Translations under genes and position numbers: made by a program | Shown: positions 8,598-17,918 of the stretch, piece after piece | Position numbering within the stretch: the first letter of the stretch is position 1 | How the letters are laid out: each line of letters begins with the position of its first letter | The notes under the pieces: generated by a model | What the model was told of the DNA's origin: nothing | What the model saw: only the letters and a program-made list of their open reading frames with translations | Databases searched by the model: none | Assembly (NCBI GenBank): GCA_902627635.1 | Contig: CACOKA010000005.1 | Coordinates: 1 to 50,251, forward strand | From: an uncultured Candidatus Actinomarina sp. | GTDB lineage: Bacteria > Actinomycetota > Acidimicrobiia > Actinomarinales > Actinomarinaceae | Direction: 5' to 3' | Length of the DNA stretch: 50,251 nucleotides

Positions 8598-9513
8598 TGT
8601 ACAATTTCTTGGATTACTAAATGCAACATTACAAGCCGCAACACTCTTGTTTATTGCTTCACTTGGAGAATTAATTACTGAAAAATCAGGAATTCTTAAT
8701 CTTGGAGTTGAAGGAATGATATCGATTGGAGCAGTTACAGGATTTATGACTGCAGTAAATACAAACAATATTTATCTTGCAATAGTCGTCGGAATTTTTT
8801 CATCATCAATCTTTGCTTCTTTGCATGCAATTGTGACAGTAATTTTAAAACAAGACCAAACAGTCTCAGGTTTGATATTAACAATACTTGGTTTAGCGGT
8901 TTCCTCTTTACTTGGAAAAAATTATGTAGGTAGGAAACTTGAAACAAAGATTGATAGTCTTTTTAATATTGAAAATCCCTCTAATGTTTTAGAAGTTTTT
9001 TTAAGTCAAAACATAATTTTTTATCTCGCAATTATATTTACAATTACAATTTCTTACATACTTAAGAACACAATGTTTGGAACAAGATTTCAAGCTGTTG
9101 GAGAAGACGCAAAAGCAGCTGACTCAATGGGGCTTAATATTTCAAAAACACAATTTATTGCTACTTGTATTGGTGGTGCTTTCGCTGGACTATCAGGAGT
9201 ATTTTTAACATTAAGCTACGTACCATATTGGACTGATAACATGACTGCCGGTAGAGGCTGGATAGCTTTGGCATTAGTAATTTTTGGAGGATGGAAGCCT
9301 TACAGAACAGCCTTGGGAGCACTTTTGTTTGGATTTCTTGAAGCTTTAGTCCCAAGATTGCAAACATATGGTTTTGAATTGAATCCTTACATTGTAAAAA
9401 TTACCCCTTATATAATAACAATTCTTGTTTTAGTTATGCTCACAATTTACAAAGGTGGAAAAACTGGAGCTCCCAAAAATATCGGAATCCCATTCTTTAG
9501 AGAAAATAGATAA
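8587..9513 (+). CDS. nucleoside ABC transporter permease 2
   Basis: The second permease, 308 residues and highly hydrophobic. GELITEKSGILNLGVEGMI near the N-terminus is the characteristic motif of this subunit, and the FGTRFQAVGEDAKAADSMG loop probably contacts the ATPase. It overlaps the first permease by 11 bases, so the two should be made in equal amounts. It ends 76 bases before pyrR, with no terminator visible between them, so read-through into the pyr operon is possible. Confidence 0.9.
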   Translation: MMVDVQFLGLLNATLQAATLLFIASLGELITEKSGILNLGVEGMISIGAVTGFMTAVNTNNIYLAIVVGIFSSSIFASLHAIVTVILKQDQTVSGLILTILGLAVSSLLGKNYVGRKLETKIDSLFNIENPSNVLEVFLSQNIIFYLAIIFTITISYILKNTMFGTRFQAVGEDAKAADSMGLNISKTQFIATCIGGAFAGLSGVFLTLSYVPYWTDNMTAGRGWIALALVIFGGWKPYRTALGALLFGFLEALVPRLQTYGFELNPYIVKITPYIITILVLVMLTIYKGGKTGAPKNIGIPFFRENR

Positions 9514-9563
9514 CTAACAGAAATTACTGTTGTAATTTGCTATTATTAAAGGAACTTTAAACA

Positions 9564-9593
9564 ATGCCTGTGAGTATTGAAAGGATAAAATGA
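9564..9593 (+). CDS. possible 9-codon leader peptide upstream of pyrR
   Basis: An ATG at 9564 opens a short frame, MPVSIERIK, whose TGA (9591-9593) overlaps the pyrR ATG (9590-9592) in the usual ATGA coupling arrangement. AAAGGA at 9548-9553 could serve as its ribosome binding site, about 10 bases upstream. The pyrR Shine-Dalgarno (AAAGGA near 9580) lies inside this small frame. An extended -10 candidate TGCTATTAT sits at 9538-9546. The frame could arise by chance at this length. Confidence 0.3.
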   Translation: MPVSIERIK

Positions 9594-10066
9594 CTATAGA
9601 CAAAATTCTATATCGCCTCAGTAAAGAAATCATTGAATCAAATATTTCAAATCCTTATCTATTAGGCATTCCAAAAAGAGGCGACCTTTTAGCTCAAAGA
9701 ATATCTAATAATTTATCAGGAGAAAACTTTAGACATGACTTAGGAAAAGTGGACTACTTACCATTTAGAGATGATTTAGATAAAAACTTAGAGAAAAATA
9801 TTCTTGATATATCACCAGAAAATAGAGAGGTGATATTAATTGACGACGTTATTTATACAGGTAGAACATTAAGGGCATCTATTGAAGCAGTAATGTACTC
9901 TGGGCGACCAAAATCTATTTCACTTTTATGTCTTATTGACCGAGGACACAGAGAACTGCCTATCACGCCTAAATTTGTTGGTAAAAATATACCAACAAAT
10001 CAAGACGAGTATGTCTCTGTTTTTTTGAAAGAAATAGATAATGAAGACAAGGTCGAGGTTACATAG
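9590..10066 (+). CDS. pyrR: PyrR, pyrimidine regulator / uracil phosphoribosyltransferase
   Basis: PyrR binds pyr mRNA when UMP is high and also has uracil phosphoribosyltransferase activity. The 158-residue protein has the PRPP loop VILIDDVIYTGRTLRA and the PyrR-specific SLLCLIDRGHRELPITP followed by VGKNIPT. It is the first gene of the pyr operon. The 76-base leader is too short for a full antiterminator/terminator pair and no PyrR binding loop is obvious, so control is more likely at translation initiation (inference). The pyrB ATG follows the pyrR stop after two bases. Confidence 0.92.
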   Translation: MTIDKILYRLSKEIIESNISNPYLLGIPKRGDLLAQRISNNLSGENFRHDLGKVDYLPFRDDLDKNLEKNILDISPENREVILIDDVIYTGRTLRASIEAVMYSGRPKSISLLCLIDRGHRELPITPKFVGKNIPTNQDEYVSVFLKEIDNEDKVEVT

Positions 10067-10068
10067 AA

Positions 10069-10947
10069 ATGAGACATCTTTTAGATTTTCAAGATGTAAA
10101 TAAAAACCATTTAGAAAATCTAATTGAAAAAACCAGAAGTCTTGAATTTAAATCAGAAAATATAGACTCCTTAGCCCTCTTGAAGTTTGACGAACCTTCA
10201 ACAAGAACAAGGCTCTCTTTTGCAATAGCAGCAGAAAAACTTGGAATTAAAACTTTTGAATCTTCAGATGTTATATCGGCAAAACAAAAAGGAGAAATTC
10301 TTAAACATGAAATAGAGACATACATTTCTATGGGTATTGAGATTCTAGTGTTAAGGACAAAAAAAAATAATATTGATGATTATCGAGAATTTAAAGACAT
10401 TGGTGTTGTAAGTGCTGGTTTTGGAAATAAATCTCATCCAACTCAAGCATTGATTGATATATCTACACTGTTTAGTTTGAATAAAATCAATGAGAAACTT
10501 ACCCCAATAACTTATATTGGCGACGTAAAACATTCAAGAGTATTTGAATCGGGAAGACAGCTGCTAAATTTATTAGGATTCAAAGTTGGTGTCTTTACGG
10601 ATAAAAATCTATTACCTGAAAATAAAAATGACCTTGAAATTTATGAATCATGGGATGAGGTATTTGAAAGTTCTAACGCAATTGAACTTCTAAGAGTACA
10701 GAAAGAACGATTACAAGACAATGAAGAAATAAACTTTGATGAATATATAAATAATTATCAACTTACACAAGAAATTTTAGGTAAATCACAAAGTGATTTG
10801 GCTGTTCTTCATCCAATGCCGATCAATATTGGTATTGAGATTTCTAAAGATGCTATTGAAGATAGGAAAATAAAATATAAGGACCAGCTTTCACACGCTA
10901 TACCTTCACGAATTGCAGCATTCAAATATGTAAGGGATGAAATATGA
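10069..10947 (+). CDS. pyrB: aspartate carbamoyltransferase catalytic chain
   Basis: PyrB condenses carbamoyl phosphate with aspartate, the committed step of UMP synthesis. FDEPSTRTRLSF is the carbamoyl-phosphate binding motif, SHPTQALIDI the second conserved motif, and LHPMPINIGIEI the aspartate-site loop. The protein is 292 residues, slightly short of the usual 305-310. No pyrI regulatory chain is nearby, as expected for actinobacteria. It overlaps pyrC by ATGA. Confidence 0.95.
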   Translation: MRHLLDFQDVNKNHLENLIEKTRSLEFKSENIDSLALLKFDEPSTRTRLSFAIAAEKLGIKTFESSDVISAKQKGEILKHEIETYISMGIEILVLRTKKNNIDDYREFKDIGVVSAGFGNKSHPTQALIDISTLFSLNKINEKLTPITYIGDVKHSRVFESGRQLLNLLGFKVGVFTDKNLLPENKNDLEIYESWDEVFESSNAIELLRVQKERLQDNEEINFDEYINNYQLTQEILGKSQSDLAVLHPMPINIGIEISKDAIEDRKIKYKDQLSHAIPSRIAAFKYVRDEI

Positions 10948-11999
10948 TCGAAATTCCTGGATTTATCGATCTCCATACTCACACAAGATATCCGGACAAT
11001 GATAAATTTCCTTTCATCGATATCGATGATTCAGCAATTAATGGTGGCTTTTCAACAATACTCGCAATGCCAAATTCTGAAATACCTATTGACTCGATTA
11101 AAAACCTAAGAATTGCTCAGGAAATAGATAAAAAATTAAAAACAAAGGTACATCGTGTTGGCTCATTAACAAAAAATTTAGAAGGAAAAGAGCTTGTAAA
11201 TTATAAAGAATTCGTTGAAAACGGTATCACAATTTTTTCCGATGATGGAAAATCTTTGATTGATGATCATCTAGCTGATGAGGCATTTAAACAAATCAGC
11301 AAACTTGGTGGTGCAGTTTTTCAACATTGTGAAAAAAGTTGTCACTCAAAGCCTGGTGACATTGCTCCTCCAAATAGTAATAGTGACTTGATTCCAATAA
11401 ATAATGATGAGGAGTTGGAAGTTCTTGAAAGAGACTTAAATTTATCTCAAAAATATGGGACAAGATACCATGCTCAACACCTTTCAACTTTTGAAAGTGT
11501 TGAGCTGATAAAAAAAGCAAAACAAGAAGGTCTTCCTGTCACTGCAGAAGTGACACCACATCACATACTTCTAAATAATGAAAATTTAGACACAAATAAT
11601 GGACTATTTAAGATGTATCCACCCCTCAGAACTGAAAAAGACAGAGAAGGATTGGTTGATGGGTTACAGTCTGAAATTATAGATGTCATTGCTACAGATC
11701 ACGCACCTCATAAAGCAGAAACTAAAAATGTGCCTTTTAAAGATGCTAATCGTGGCGTTGTTGGTCTTGAATCAGCTTTTCCCTTGATTTATAGTTCAAA
11801 TATTTTTGATATAGATCAAATGTTGAAATTTTTAGTTATAAATCCTACAAAAATACTCACTGAACTTGGTTACGAAATTCCTAAGACAGTAAATACATGG
11901 AAGAAATCAAAGTCAGTTTTTATTACAAAATCAAAATTCAAAAATTCATTATTTGAAAATGAAAATATAGAAATTGAAAGGGTTCTTTCAGGTGTATAA
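10944..11999 (+). CDS. pyrC: dihydroorotase
   Basis: Dihydroorotase cyclises carbamoyl-aspartate to dihydroorotate in the cytosol. IPGFIDLHTHTR contains the HxH metal motif and IDVIATDHAPH the distal Asp metal ligand; TPHHILL supplies another conserved His. At 351 residues it is clearly shorter than typical class I enzymes of about 420-430, mostly through shorter N- and C-terminal beta domains, in line with the streamlined genome. The start overlaps pyrB by four bases and the end overlaps the carA GTG by eight. Confidence 0.93.
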   Translation: MIEIPGFIDLHTHTRYPDNDKFPFIDIDDSAINGGFSTILAMPNSEIPIDSIKNLRIAQEIDKKLKTKVHRVGSLTKNLEGKELVNYKEFVENGITIFSDDGKSLIDDHLADEAFKQISKLGGAVFQHCEKSCHSKPGDIAPPNSNSDLIPINNDEELEVLERDLNLSQKYGTRYHAQHLSTFESVELIKKAKQEGLPVTAEVTPHHILLNNENLDTNNGLFKMYPPLRTEKDREGLVDGLQSEIIDVIATDHAPHKAETKNVPFKDANRGVVGLESAFPLIYSSNIFDIDQMLKFLVINPTKILTELGYEIPKTVNTWKKSKSVFITKSKFKNSLFENENIEIERVLSGV

Positions 12000-13092
12000 A
12001 AAAGCAATACTGTTGAATCAAAATGGTGATGAATTTCTAGGTTGGACAACTGAGTCATTTAAGCCAACAACTGGAGAACTTATTTTCAATACAGCGATGA
12101 CTGGGTTTGTCGAAATATTAAGTGATCCATCATATATAAACCAGATTGTAACTTTTACTTCCTCACATATAGGAAATTACGGTATGTCAAAAAATGATTT
12201 TGAATCCAATAAACCAAAAATTGAAGCAGCCATTGGAAATTCTTTTACAAACTCTCCATCTTCATGGCGATCTGAGAAATCAATAACGTCATGGTTGAAA
12301 GAATATGAGATTCCATACAGTGGTGGATTTGATGTAAGAAATATAACAAAATATCTAAGAGACAATGGTTCGAGTATGTTTGCACTTGGCATAGATGTTG
12401 ATACAAAAGATTTAAAAGAAATTTTATCAAAAGCAAAAAATATTCTTGGTGATAGTTCAGCAATGACTGCAGGTAACCAGAATAATGAAAATACTTCAAC
12501 TGAAGGAAAGATTGGAATTATAGATCTAGGAGCTAAAAGAAGCATTATAAAAGTGCTTAAAGACCATGATTACAAAGTTGTAATGATTTCACCCTCTTCA
12601 ACACCAAATGAGATTTTAAAAATGAATTTAAAAGGTCTTTTAATTTCGAACGGACCAGGCGACCCAAGATCATTGGTTACAGTAATAGATACTGTTCAAA
12701 ACCTTATAGGAAAACTTCCAATATTTGGAATTTGTCTTGGTCATCAAATACTTGGTTTGGCTTGTGGTCTTAAAGTTAAAAAAATGCAGTTTGGTCATCA
12801 TGGCTCAAATCATCCAGTTGAAATAGAGGGAATAAAAAAAGCTCTAATAACCGCACAGAACCATGGTTTCTCTATTGAGGAGTTTGGAGATGGGTTTGAG
12901 CATGAAAATTTTGGAAACATTAATGTTTTTGCAAGGAATTTAAATGATGGAACAAATGAAGGAATTAGCCTGTGGGAATCTATGGCGTACTCAGTTCAAT
13001 TTCATCCAGAATCAGGACCTGGTACAACTGATGGATTGCAAATTTTTAATCCTTTTTTTGAAATGATTGAAAAAAACTATGCCAAAAAATAA
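11992..13092 (+). CDS. carA: carbamoyl-phosphate synthase small (glutaminase) subunit
   Basis: CarA releases ammonia from glutamine for CarB. The N-terminal domain ([22 protein letters not shown] compressed around the family motif) is followed by a class I amidotransferase domain. The nucleophile is about C248 in [15 protein letters not shown], with the His/Glu pair in [11 protein letters not shown] chose the GTG at 11992, giving VYKKAILL, because family members begin close to this and AAAGGG lies eight bases before it; the frame extends to a TTG at 11974. It overlaps pyrC by 8 and carB by 14 bases. Confidence 0.94.
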   Translation: MYKKAILLNQNGDEFLGWTTESFKPTTGELIFNTAMTGFVEILSDPSYINQIVTFTSSHIGNYGMSKNDFESNKPKIEAAIGNSFTNSPSSWRSEKSITSWLKEYEIPYSGGFDVRNITKYLRDNGSSMFALGIDVDTKDLKEILSKAKNILGDSSAMTAGNQNNENTSTEGKIGIIDLGAKRSIIKVLKDHDYKVVMISPSSTPNEILKMNLKGLLISNGPGDPRSLVTVIDTVQNLIGKLPIFGICLGHQILGLACGLKVKKMQFGHHGSNHPVEIEGIKKALITAQNHGFSIEEFGDGFEHENFGNINVFARNLNDGTNEGISLWESMAYSVQFHPESGPGTTDGLQIFNPFFEMIEKNYAKK

Positions 13093-16000
13093 AGAAATTA
13101 AGAGTATTTTGATAATTGGTTCGGGACCAATTGTTATAGGTCAAGCTTGCGAGTTTGATTATTCAGGATCTCAAGCAGCTAAGGCACTTAAAAAAGAAGG
13201 ATTTCGTGTAATTCTAGTTAATTCAAATCCAGCGACTATTATGACAGATCCAGAAATGGCACATGCCACATACATCGAGCCTTTAACTCACGACTACCTA
13301 AAAAAAATAATCGAAATAGAAAATCCTGATGCTGTTTTACCAACATTAGGAGGACAAACTGCACTTAACTTATCGATTGAATTAGAAAAAAGTGGTGTTT
13401 TAAAAGAAAATAATGTCGAACTTCTTGGAGCCTCAGCCAATGCTATTGAGATTGCAGAAAACAGATGGAAATTTAAAGAAGCTATGGATGGAGTTGGTAT
13501 TAAAACACTTAAGGCAACTTATGCTAAGTCTTTTGATGAGGGAATAAACGCTAGTAAAGAAATTGGCTTTCCATTAATGCTAAGACCATCATTTATTCTC
13601 GGTGGCGGTGGAACAAGTGTAGTGAATAATGAAGAGGACTTTAAATCAAAATTATCTGACGCGTTTAATGCATCTCCTACTCAAGAAGTCTTAATTGAAG
13701 AATCAATTTATGGATGGAAAGAATTCGAACTCGAAGTAATGAGAGATAGTGATGGCAATGGTGTAATTGTTTGCGGAATAGAAAATTTTGATCCCATGGG
13801 CGTTCATACTGGAGACTCAATAACAGTTGCTCCTATTCAAACATTATCTGATAAAGAATATCAAACTATGAGGGATGAGGCACTACTTTGTTTGGATACT
13901 ATTGGAATAGCAACTGGTGGTAGTAATGTGCAATTTGCTATAAACCCTGAAAATGGTGATAGAAGAATTATTGAAATGAATCCGAGGGTCTCAAGGTCCT
14001 CTGCTCTAGCTTCAAAAGCAACTGGATTTCCTATTGCCAAGTTTGCTGCTCTGTTAGCGGTAGGTTACAACTTAACTGAACTTGAAAATGACATAACTGG
14101 AACAACACCTGCTAGTTTTGAACCTGTCCAAGATTATGTTGTTGTTAAAATTCCTAGATTTGATTTTCCAAAATTTCCATCAACAGATGACAAATTAGGC
14201 ACATCAATGCAGAGTGTGGGTGAAGTTATGTCAATAGCTTCTACTTTTACAGAAAGCTTAACTAAAGCTATTAGGTCCCTTGAAATTGGTAAATCAGGAA
14301 TAAGAAATATAGACAATAGGTTTATAGGAATGCCAAAAGAAATTCTACAAGATGAAATCAGGACACCTAGACCTAGAAGAATATTTGCAATCCTTGAGGC
14401 GATCAGAAGAAACTGGCCACTTGAAGACATTGCAAAAATATCTTCTGTAGATATATGGTTTTTACAAGAAATTGAAAAAAGTTTTAATGTTAACCCTGAA
14501 AATACTCCATCCTCTATTCTCAAAATGCTTGGATGGACGGAAGAAGATCTTGATAATAAAGAGTCTAAAAATGAATTGGAAAGTAATAGAGTTTATAAGT
14601 TAGTTGATACATGTTCTGCGGAGTTTGAGTCCAAAACACCTTACTTGTATTCAACAAATGGTGTGAGTAATGACGATACAACTACCAACAAAAAGAAGGT
14701 TGTAGTTATTGGATCGGGTCCAAATAGAATTGGCCAAGGAATTGAGTTTGATTATTGTTGTGTTCATGGAATCAGTTCATTAAAAGAAAATGGATTTGAA
14801 GCAATAATGATAAACTCAAATCCGGAAACGGTTTCTACAGATTACGATACTGCAGATAAACTATATTTCGAGCCTCTTACATGGAGAGAAGTAAAATCTG
14901 TACTAAATAGAGAGCAGCCTGATTCGGTAATAATTCAACTTGGAGGTCAAACTCCATTAAAACTTGCAAAAAATATATCCAAAGAAGGTTTTAATATTGC
15001 TGGGTCATCATTAGATGTAATTGACAAAACAGAAGATAGAGATCTATTTCAAAAACTATGTTTGGATCAGAATATTCGACAACCAGAATCTAAAATTGCA
15101 AAAAATGAGAACAATCTAGTTGAAGCTGTAAGAGAAATAGGTTTTCCAGTCTTGTTACGGCCTAGTTATGTATTAGGTGGAAGAGCCATGAGGGTTGTTC
15201 AAACTGATGAAGAACTTGAAAATTATTTGGATATATTAGCGAGTGCAGATGAAGATGGTAATCCATTTAAATCTGGTCCTCTTTTAGTTGATCAATTTTT
15301 AACGGACACTATTGAGATTGATGTTGACTTAATTTCTGATGGAAAAGAGGTTTATATAGCTGGAATTTTAGAACATCTTGAGCCTGCTGGAGTACATAGT
15401 GGTGATTCTACAGCTGTCATTCCTCCTTATAGTGTTGGTGAGGAAATGTTGAAAGAAATAGAGGAAAAAAGTAAAAAGCTTGCTTTAGGTCTAAATGTAA
15501 AGGGACTTCTAAATATACAATTTGCCATTAAAGATGAAGAATTATTCATATTAGAAGCGAACCCTAGAGCATCAAGAACAATGCCATTCGTTGCAAAAGT
15601 AACGGGAAATCAAATTATTAAAGCTGGAACATTATTAATGCTTGGTTATTCAATTGATGAAGTTAGAAATAAGACTAAATACTTGAGTAGCTCATCAAAT
15701 AAAGTGGCAATTAAAAAGGCTATATTTCCATGGTCTAGATTTCCAGCTGAAGACACTATGTTAGGACCGGAGATGAAAGCAACTGGTGAAGTATTAGGGG
15801 TTGGAAAAGAGTTTGGTACTGCATTAAATAAAGCTTATGCAGCTGCAGGTGTAGAAATTAATAATAAAGAGAAAGGGATATTTGTAACTTTAAGTGACAA
15901 CGAAAAGCCAAATTTTATTAAGACAGTAAATAAATATCTTGAACTTGGCTTCACACTATACTCGACTGAAGGAACAGGAAAATTTCTTAAAACTAATGGT

Positions 16001-16261
16001 ATTGATTCAGTAATAGTTGGTAAAGCTGATGACTTAGGACAAACTTCGTTAACAATAATTGAAGATAAATTAGTTTCTTTAGTAATCAATACACCAACAT
16101 ATGCAAATGAATTGTCAGATGGTTGGAAAATTAGACGTTTATCACATGAAACTGGAGTAGCGGTTGTTTCATCTGTAAGAGAAGCTGATGCATTTATTGA
16201 AGCATTTTTAAATCAGAACTTAGTATTTGATGATCTGGAGGTTATACAAGATGTCAGTTAA
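13079..16261 (+). CDS. carB: carbamoyl-phosphate synthase large subunit
   Basis: CarB makes carbamoyl phosphate from bicarbonate, ammonia and two ATP, feeding both UMP and arginine synthesis. At 1060 residues it is full length. It is an internal duplication: each half begins with a GSGPxxIGQGxEFDY-type motif (here [17 protein letters not shown] and [17 protein letters not shown]) and has its own ATP-grasp fold ([13 protein letters not shown] and [13 protein letters not shown]). The C-terminal MGS-like allosteric domain ([15 protein letters not shown]) is present. The ATG at 13079 ([14 protein letters not shown]) fits better than the upstream TTG. Confidence 0.97.
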   Translation: MPKNKEIKSILIIGSGPIVIGQACEFDYSGSQAAKALKKEGFRVILVNSNPATIMTDPEMAHATYIEPLTHDYLKKIIEIENPDAVLPTLGGQTALNLSIELEKSGVLKENNVELLGASANAIEIAENRWKFKEAMDGVGIKTLKATYAKSFDEGINASKEIGFPLMLRPSFILGGGGTSVVNNEEDFKSKLSDAFNASPTQEVLIEESIYGWKEFELEVMRDSDGNGVIVCGIENFDPMGVHTGDSITVAPIQTLSDKEYQTMRDEALLCLDTIGIATGGSNVQFAINPENGDRRIIEMNPRVSRSSALASKATGFPIAKFAALLAVGYNLTELENDITGTTPASFEPVQDYVVVKIPRFDFPKFPSTDDKLGTSMQSVGEVMSIASTFTESLTKAIRSLEIGKSGIRNIDNRFIGMPKEILQDEIRTPRPRRIFAILEAIRRNWPLEDIAKISSVDIWFLQEIEKSFNVNPENTPSSILKMLGWTEEDLDNKESKNELESNRVYKLVDTCSAEFESKTPYLYSTNGVSNDDTTTNKKKVVVIGSGPNRIGQGIEFDYCCVHGISSLKENGFEAIMINSNPETVSTDYDTADKLYFEPLTWREVKSVLNREQPDSVIIQLGGQTPLKLAKNISKEGFNIAGSSLDVIDKTEDRDLFQKLCLDQNIRQPESKIAKNENNLVEAVREIGFPVLLRPSYVLGGRAMRVVQTDEELENYLDILASADEDGNPFKSGPLLVDQFLTDTIEIDVDLISDGKEVYIAGILEHLEPAGVHSGDSTAVIPPYSVGEEMLKEIEEKSKKLALGLNVKGLLNIQFAIKDEELFILEANPRASRTMPFVAKVTGNQIIKAGTLLMLGYSIDEVRNKTKYLSSSSNKVAIKKAIFPWSRFPAEDTMLGPEMKATGEVLGVGKEFGTALNKAYAAAGVEINNKEKGIFVTLSDNEKPNFIKTVNKYLELGFTLYSTEGTGKFLKTNGIDSVIVGKADDLGQTSLTIIEDKLVSLVINTPTYANELSDGWKIRRLSHETGVAVVSSVREADAFIEAFLNQNLVFDDLEVIQDVS

Positions 16262-16889
16262 ACCAATTTTCTTTGCACTAGATGGTAAGTCGCTAAAAGA
16301 ATTTAAAGAACAATTAGATGTCTTAAAGGGTCATATTTATGGGGTAAAAGTTGGATTAGAACTTTTTACTTCCGAAGGCCCTTCATGTGTTGAACAACTA
16401 AAAAATGATGGGTGGGTTGTTTTCTTAGATTTAAAACTACATGACATCCCAAACACTGTAGGTCAAGCTACTGCTTCAGTATCAAATATTGGAGCAGACT
16501 ATTTAACTTTACATATATCATCTGGGAAAGAAGCATTATCAGAAGCTGTGAATAAAAAAAGTAAAGATTTAAATCTTCTTGGAGTCAGTAGTGCTTTAAC
16601 AAGTAAATCAGTTGATTCAAATACAAGCAAGATTGTTCAAGATGAGTTTCAAATAGCTAAAGACTCAAATTTAGAAGGCGTTATTTGCCCAGCATCTGAA
16701 ATTGCTAATACAACAAATTTATTTGATCTAATTGTTACACCAGGCATTAGATTAGAAAATGATTTACATGAAGATCAAAAAAACATAACTACTCCTAAAA
16801 AGGCTATACAGCTTGGAGCAAAATATATTGTTATGGGACGGTCAATTAAAAATAATCCTTCAATGGTAATAGATGAATTAGAAGTATGA
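16251..16889 (+). CDS. pyrF: orotidine 5'-phosphate decarboxylase
   Basis: PyrF decarboxylates OMP to UMP, the last step of the pathway. [13 protein letters not shown] contains the catalytic Lys-Asp pair of the DxKxxD motif, and TPGIRLE is the phosphate-binding segment. The protein is 212 residues, short but within range for the type I family. GGAGG lies about ten bases before the ATG at 16251, which is inside the carB end (11-base overlap), making this the best start. It overlaps the next gene by ATGA. Confidence 0.93.
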   Translation: MSVKPIFFALDGKSLKEFKEQLDVLKGHIYGVKVGLELFTSEGPSCVEQLKNDGWVVFLDLKLHDIPNTVGQATASVSNIGADYLTLHISSGKEALSEAVNKKSKDLNLLGVSSALTSKSVDSNTSKIVQDEFQIAKDSNLEGVICPASEIANTTNLFDLIVTPGIRLENDLHEDQKNITTPKKAIQLGAKYIVMGRSIKNNPSMVIDELEV

Positions 16890-17563
16890 ATAAATTTATT
16901 GCAGCACCTTTTGGAAACTACATAAAGACTAAAAATACTATTTCAGTATCTGGTAGTTGGACCGTTGAAAAAAGAACAGGTCGAATTGTTCAAATAGTTA
17001 AAACTTTACGATATACAAAACGTGGATGGGTTAACAAAATTGGTTTAAGAAATCCCGGTTTAACAATTGGGCTTCCAAAACATAAAACTGGTGAAGTCTT
17101 TTCAATTGCAGGAATAGAAAAAAATGATTGGAGATTATTTGCAGAAAAAATACCAAATGATTTCAATATTGAAGTCAATATGTCATGTCCAAATATAGAC
17201 GCGCATTACATTGACGGAATTGAAGATTTTGAACCAGATACAAGAAACTGGTACATAGGAAAAATTTCGCCACTTACTACTTTTCAGGAATTGGATGAGT
17301 ACATCAACAAATTTAGATTCAAACAGATTCATGCATGCAATACATTGCCAATAGATAAAGGAGGGCTGAGTGGTAAAGAGTTGATCCCATATACTTCAAA
17401 GTTTGTTAAACACATTAAAGATTCTTACCCAGATATTGAAGTTATTGCAGGTGGAGGTATTGATTCTCTAAAAGAGATAGAGTACTACAAAAATATTGGT
17501 GCCGATCATATTAGTTTGGGTACTGTTTGTTTCAATCCACTAAAATTAAGGAAGTTAATATGA
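16886..17563 (+). CDS. compact dihydroorotate dehydrogenase-like protein
   Basis: This 225-residue protein is probably the operon's dihydroorotate dehydrogenase. It keeps NKIGLRNPGL, the NMSCPN motif (whose Cys is the catalytic base of class 1 enzymes), HACNTLP followed by GGLSGKEL, and VIAGGGI, the FMN-phosphate region. It is about 80 residues shorter than ordinary PyrD; the N-terminal ASG(T/P) FMN strand is replaced by a short SVSGSWT segment. The Cys argues for class 1 (soluble), yet no pyrK electron-transfer gene is present, so the electron acceptor is unknown. It overlaps pyrF and the next gene by ATGA. Confidence 0.75.
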   Translation: MNKFIAAPFGNYIKTKNTISVSGSWTVEKRTGRIVQIVKTLRYTKRGWVNKIGLRNPGLTIGLPKHKTGEVFSIAGIEKNDWRLFAEKIPNDFNIEVNMSCPNIDAHYIDGIEDFEPDTRNWYIGKISPLTTFQELDEYINKFRFKQIHACNTLPIDKGGLSGKELIPYTSKFVKHIKDSYPDIEVIAGGGIDSLKEIEYYKNIGADHISLGTVCFNPLKLRKLI

Positions 17564-17916
17564 ATTTATTTATTAAAGAAGATTTCATCTCTCATGCTGG
17601 CTTACCACTTACATGGAAAGTGGAATGTGATGCACTAGATGAAAATGACTACGAAGCATTGGCAAAAATAGTAAGTGAAAAAATGACTTTTAGAGATGTC
17701 AAAGGTATTCCACGTGGTGGCATACCGTTTGAAAAAGCATTAAAACCTTACTGTTCAAACAATGATACAGATCCACTACTTATCTGTGATGATGTTTACA
17801 CAACTGGTACTTCAATGAGAAAAGTCTATGAAGATGGAGCATTAGGAATTGTTGTATTTGCTAGAAATGAAATTCAAGATGACTGGGTAAAAGCTATTTG
17901 GCAGTTATCAATATAA
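17560..17916 (+). CDS. compact phosphoribosyltransferase (PyrE-like role proposed)
   Basis: A 118-residue PRTase-fold protein. LLICDDVYTTGTSM is the PRPP loop, preceded by VKGIPRGGIPF, and the protein ends IVVFARNEIQDDWVKAIWQL. This short form, with an N-terminal hood such as LPLTWKVECDALDENDYEAL and an FAR...DWV tail, reminds me of phage- and actinobacteria-encoded PRTases rather than the roughly 200-residue PyrE. Because every other UMP step is encoded in this operon, orotate phosphoribosyltransferase is the likely job, but that is inference. The ATG at 17560 overlaps the upstream stop (ATGA). Confidence 0.75.
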   Translation: MNLFIKEDFISHAGLPLTWKVECDALDENDYEALAKIVSEKMTFRDVKGIPRGGIPFEKALKPYCSNNDTDPLLICDDVYTTGTSMRKVYEDGALGIVVFARNEIQDDWVKAIWQLSI

Positions 17917-17918
17917 AT

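Noticed and set aside
9514-9589. Classical PyrR attenuator in front of pyrR
   Set aside because: The leader is too short for antiterminator plus terminator, and no hairpin with T-run or PyrR binding loop is visible.
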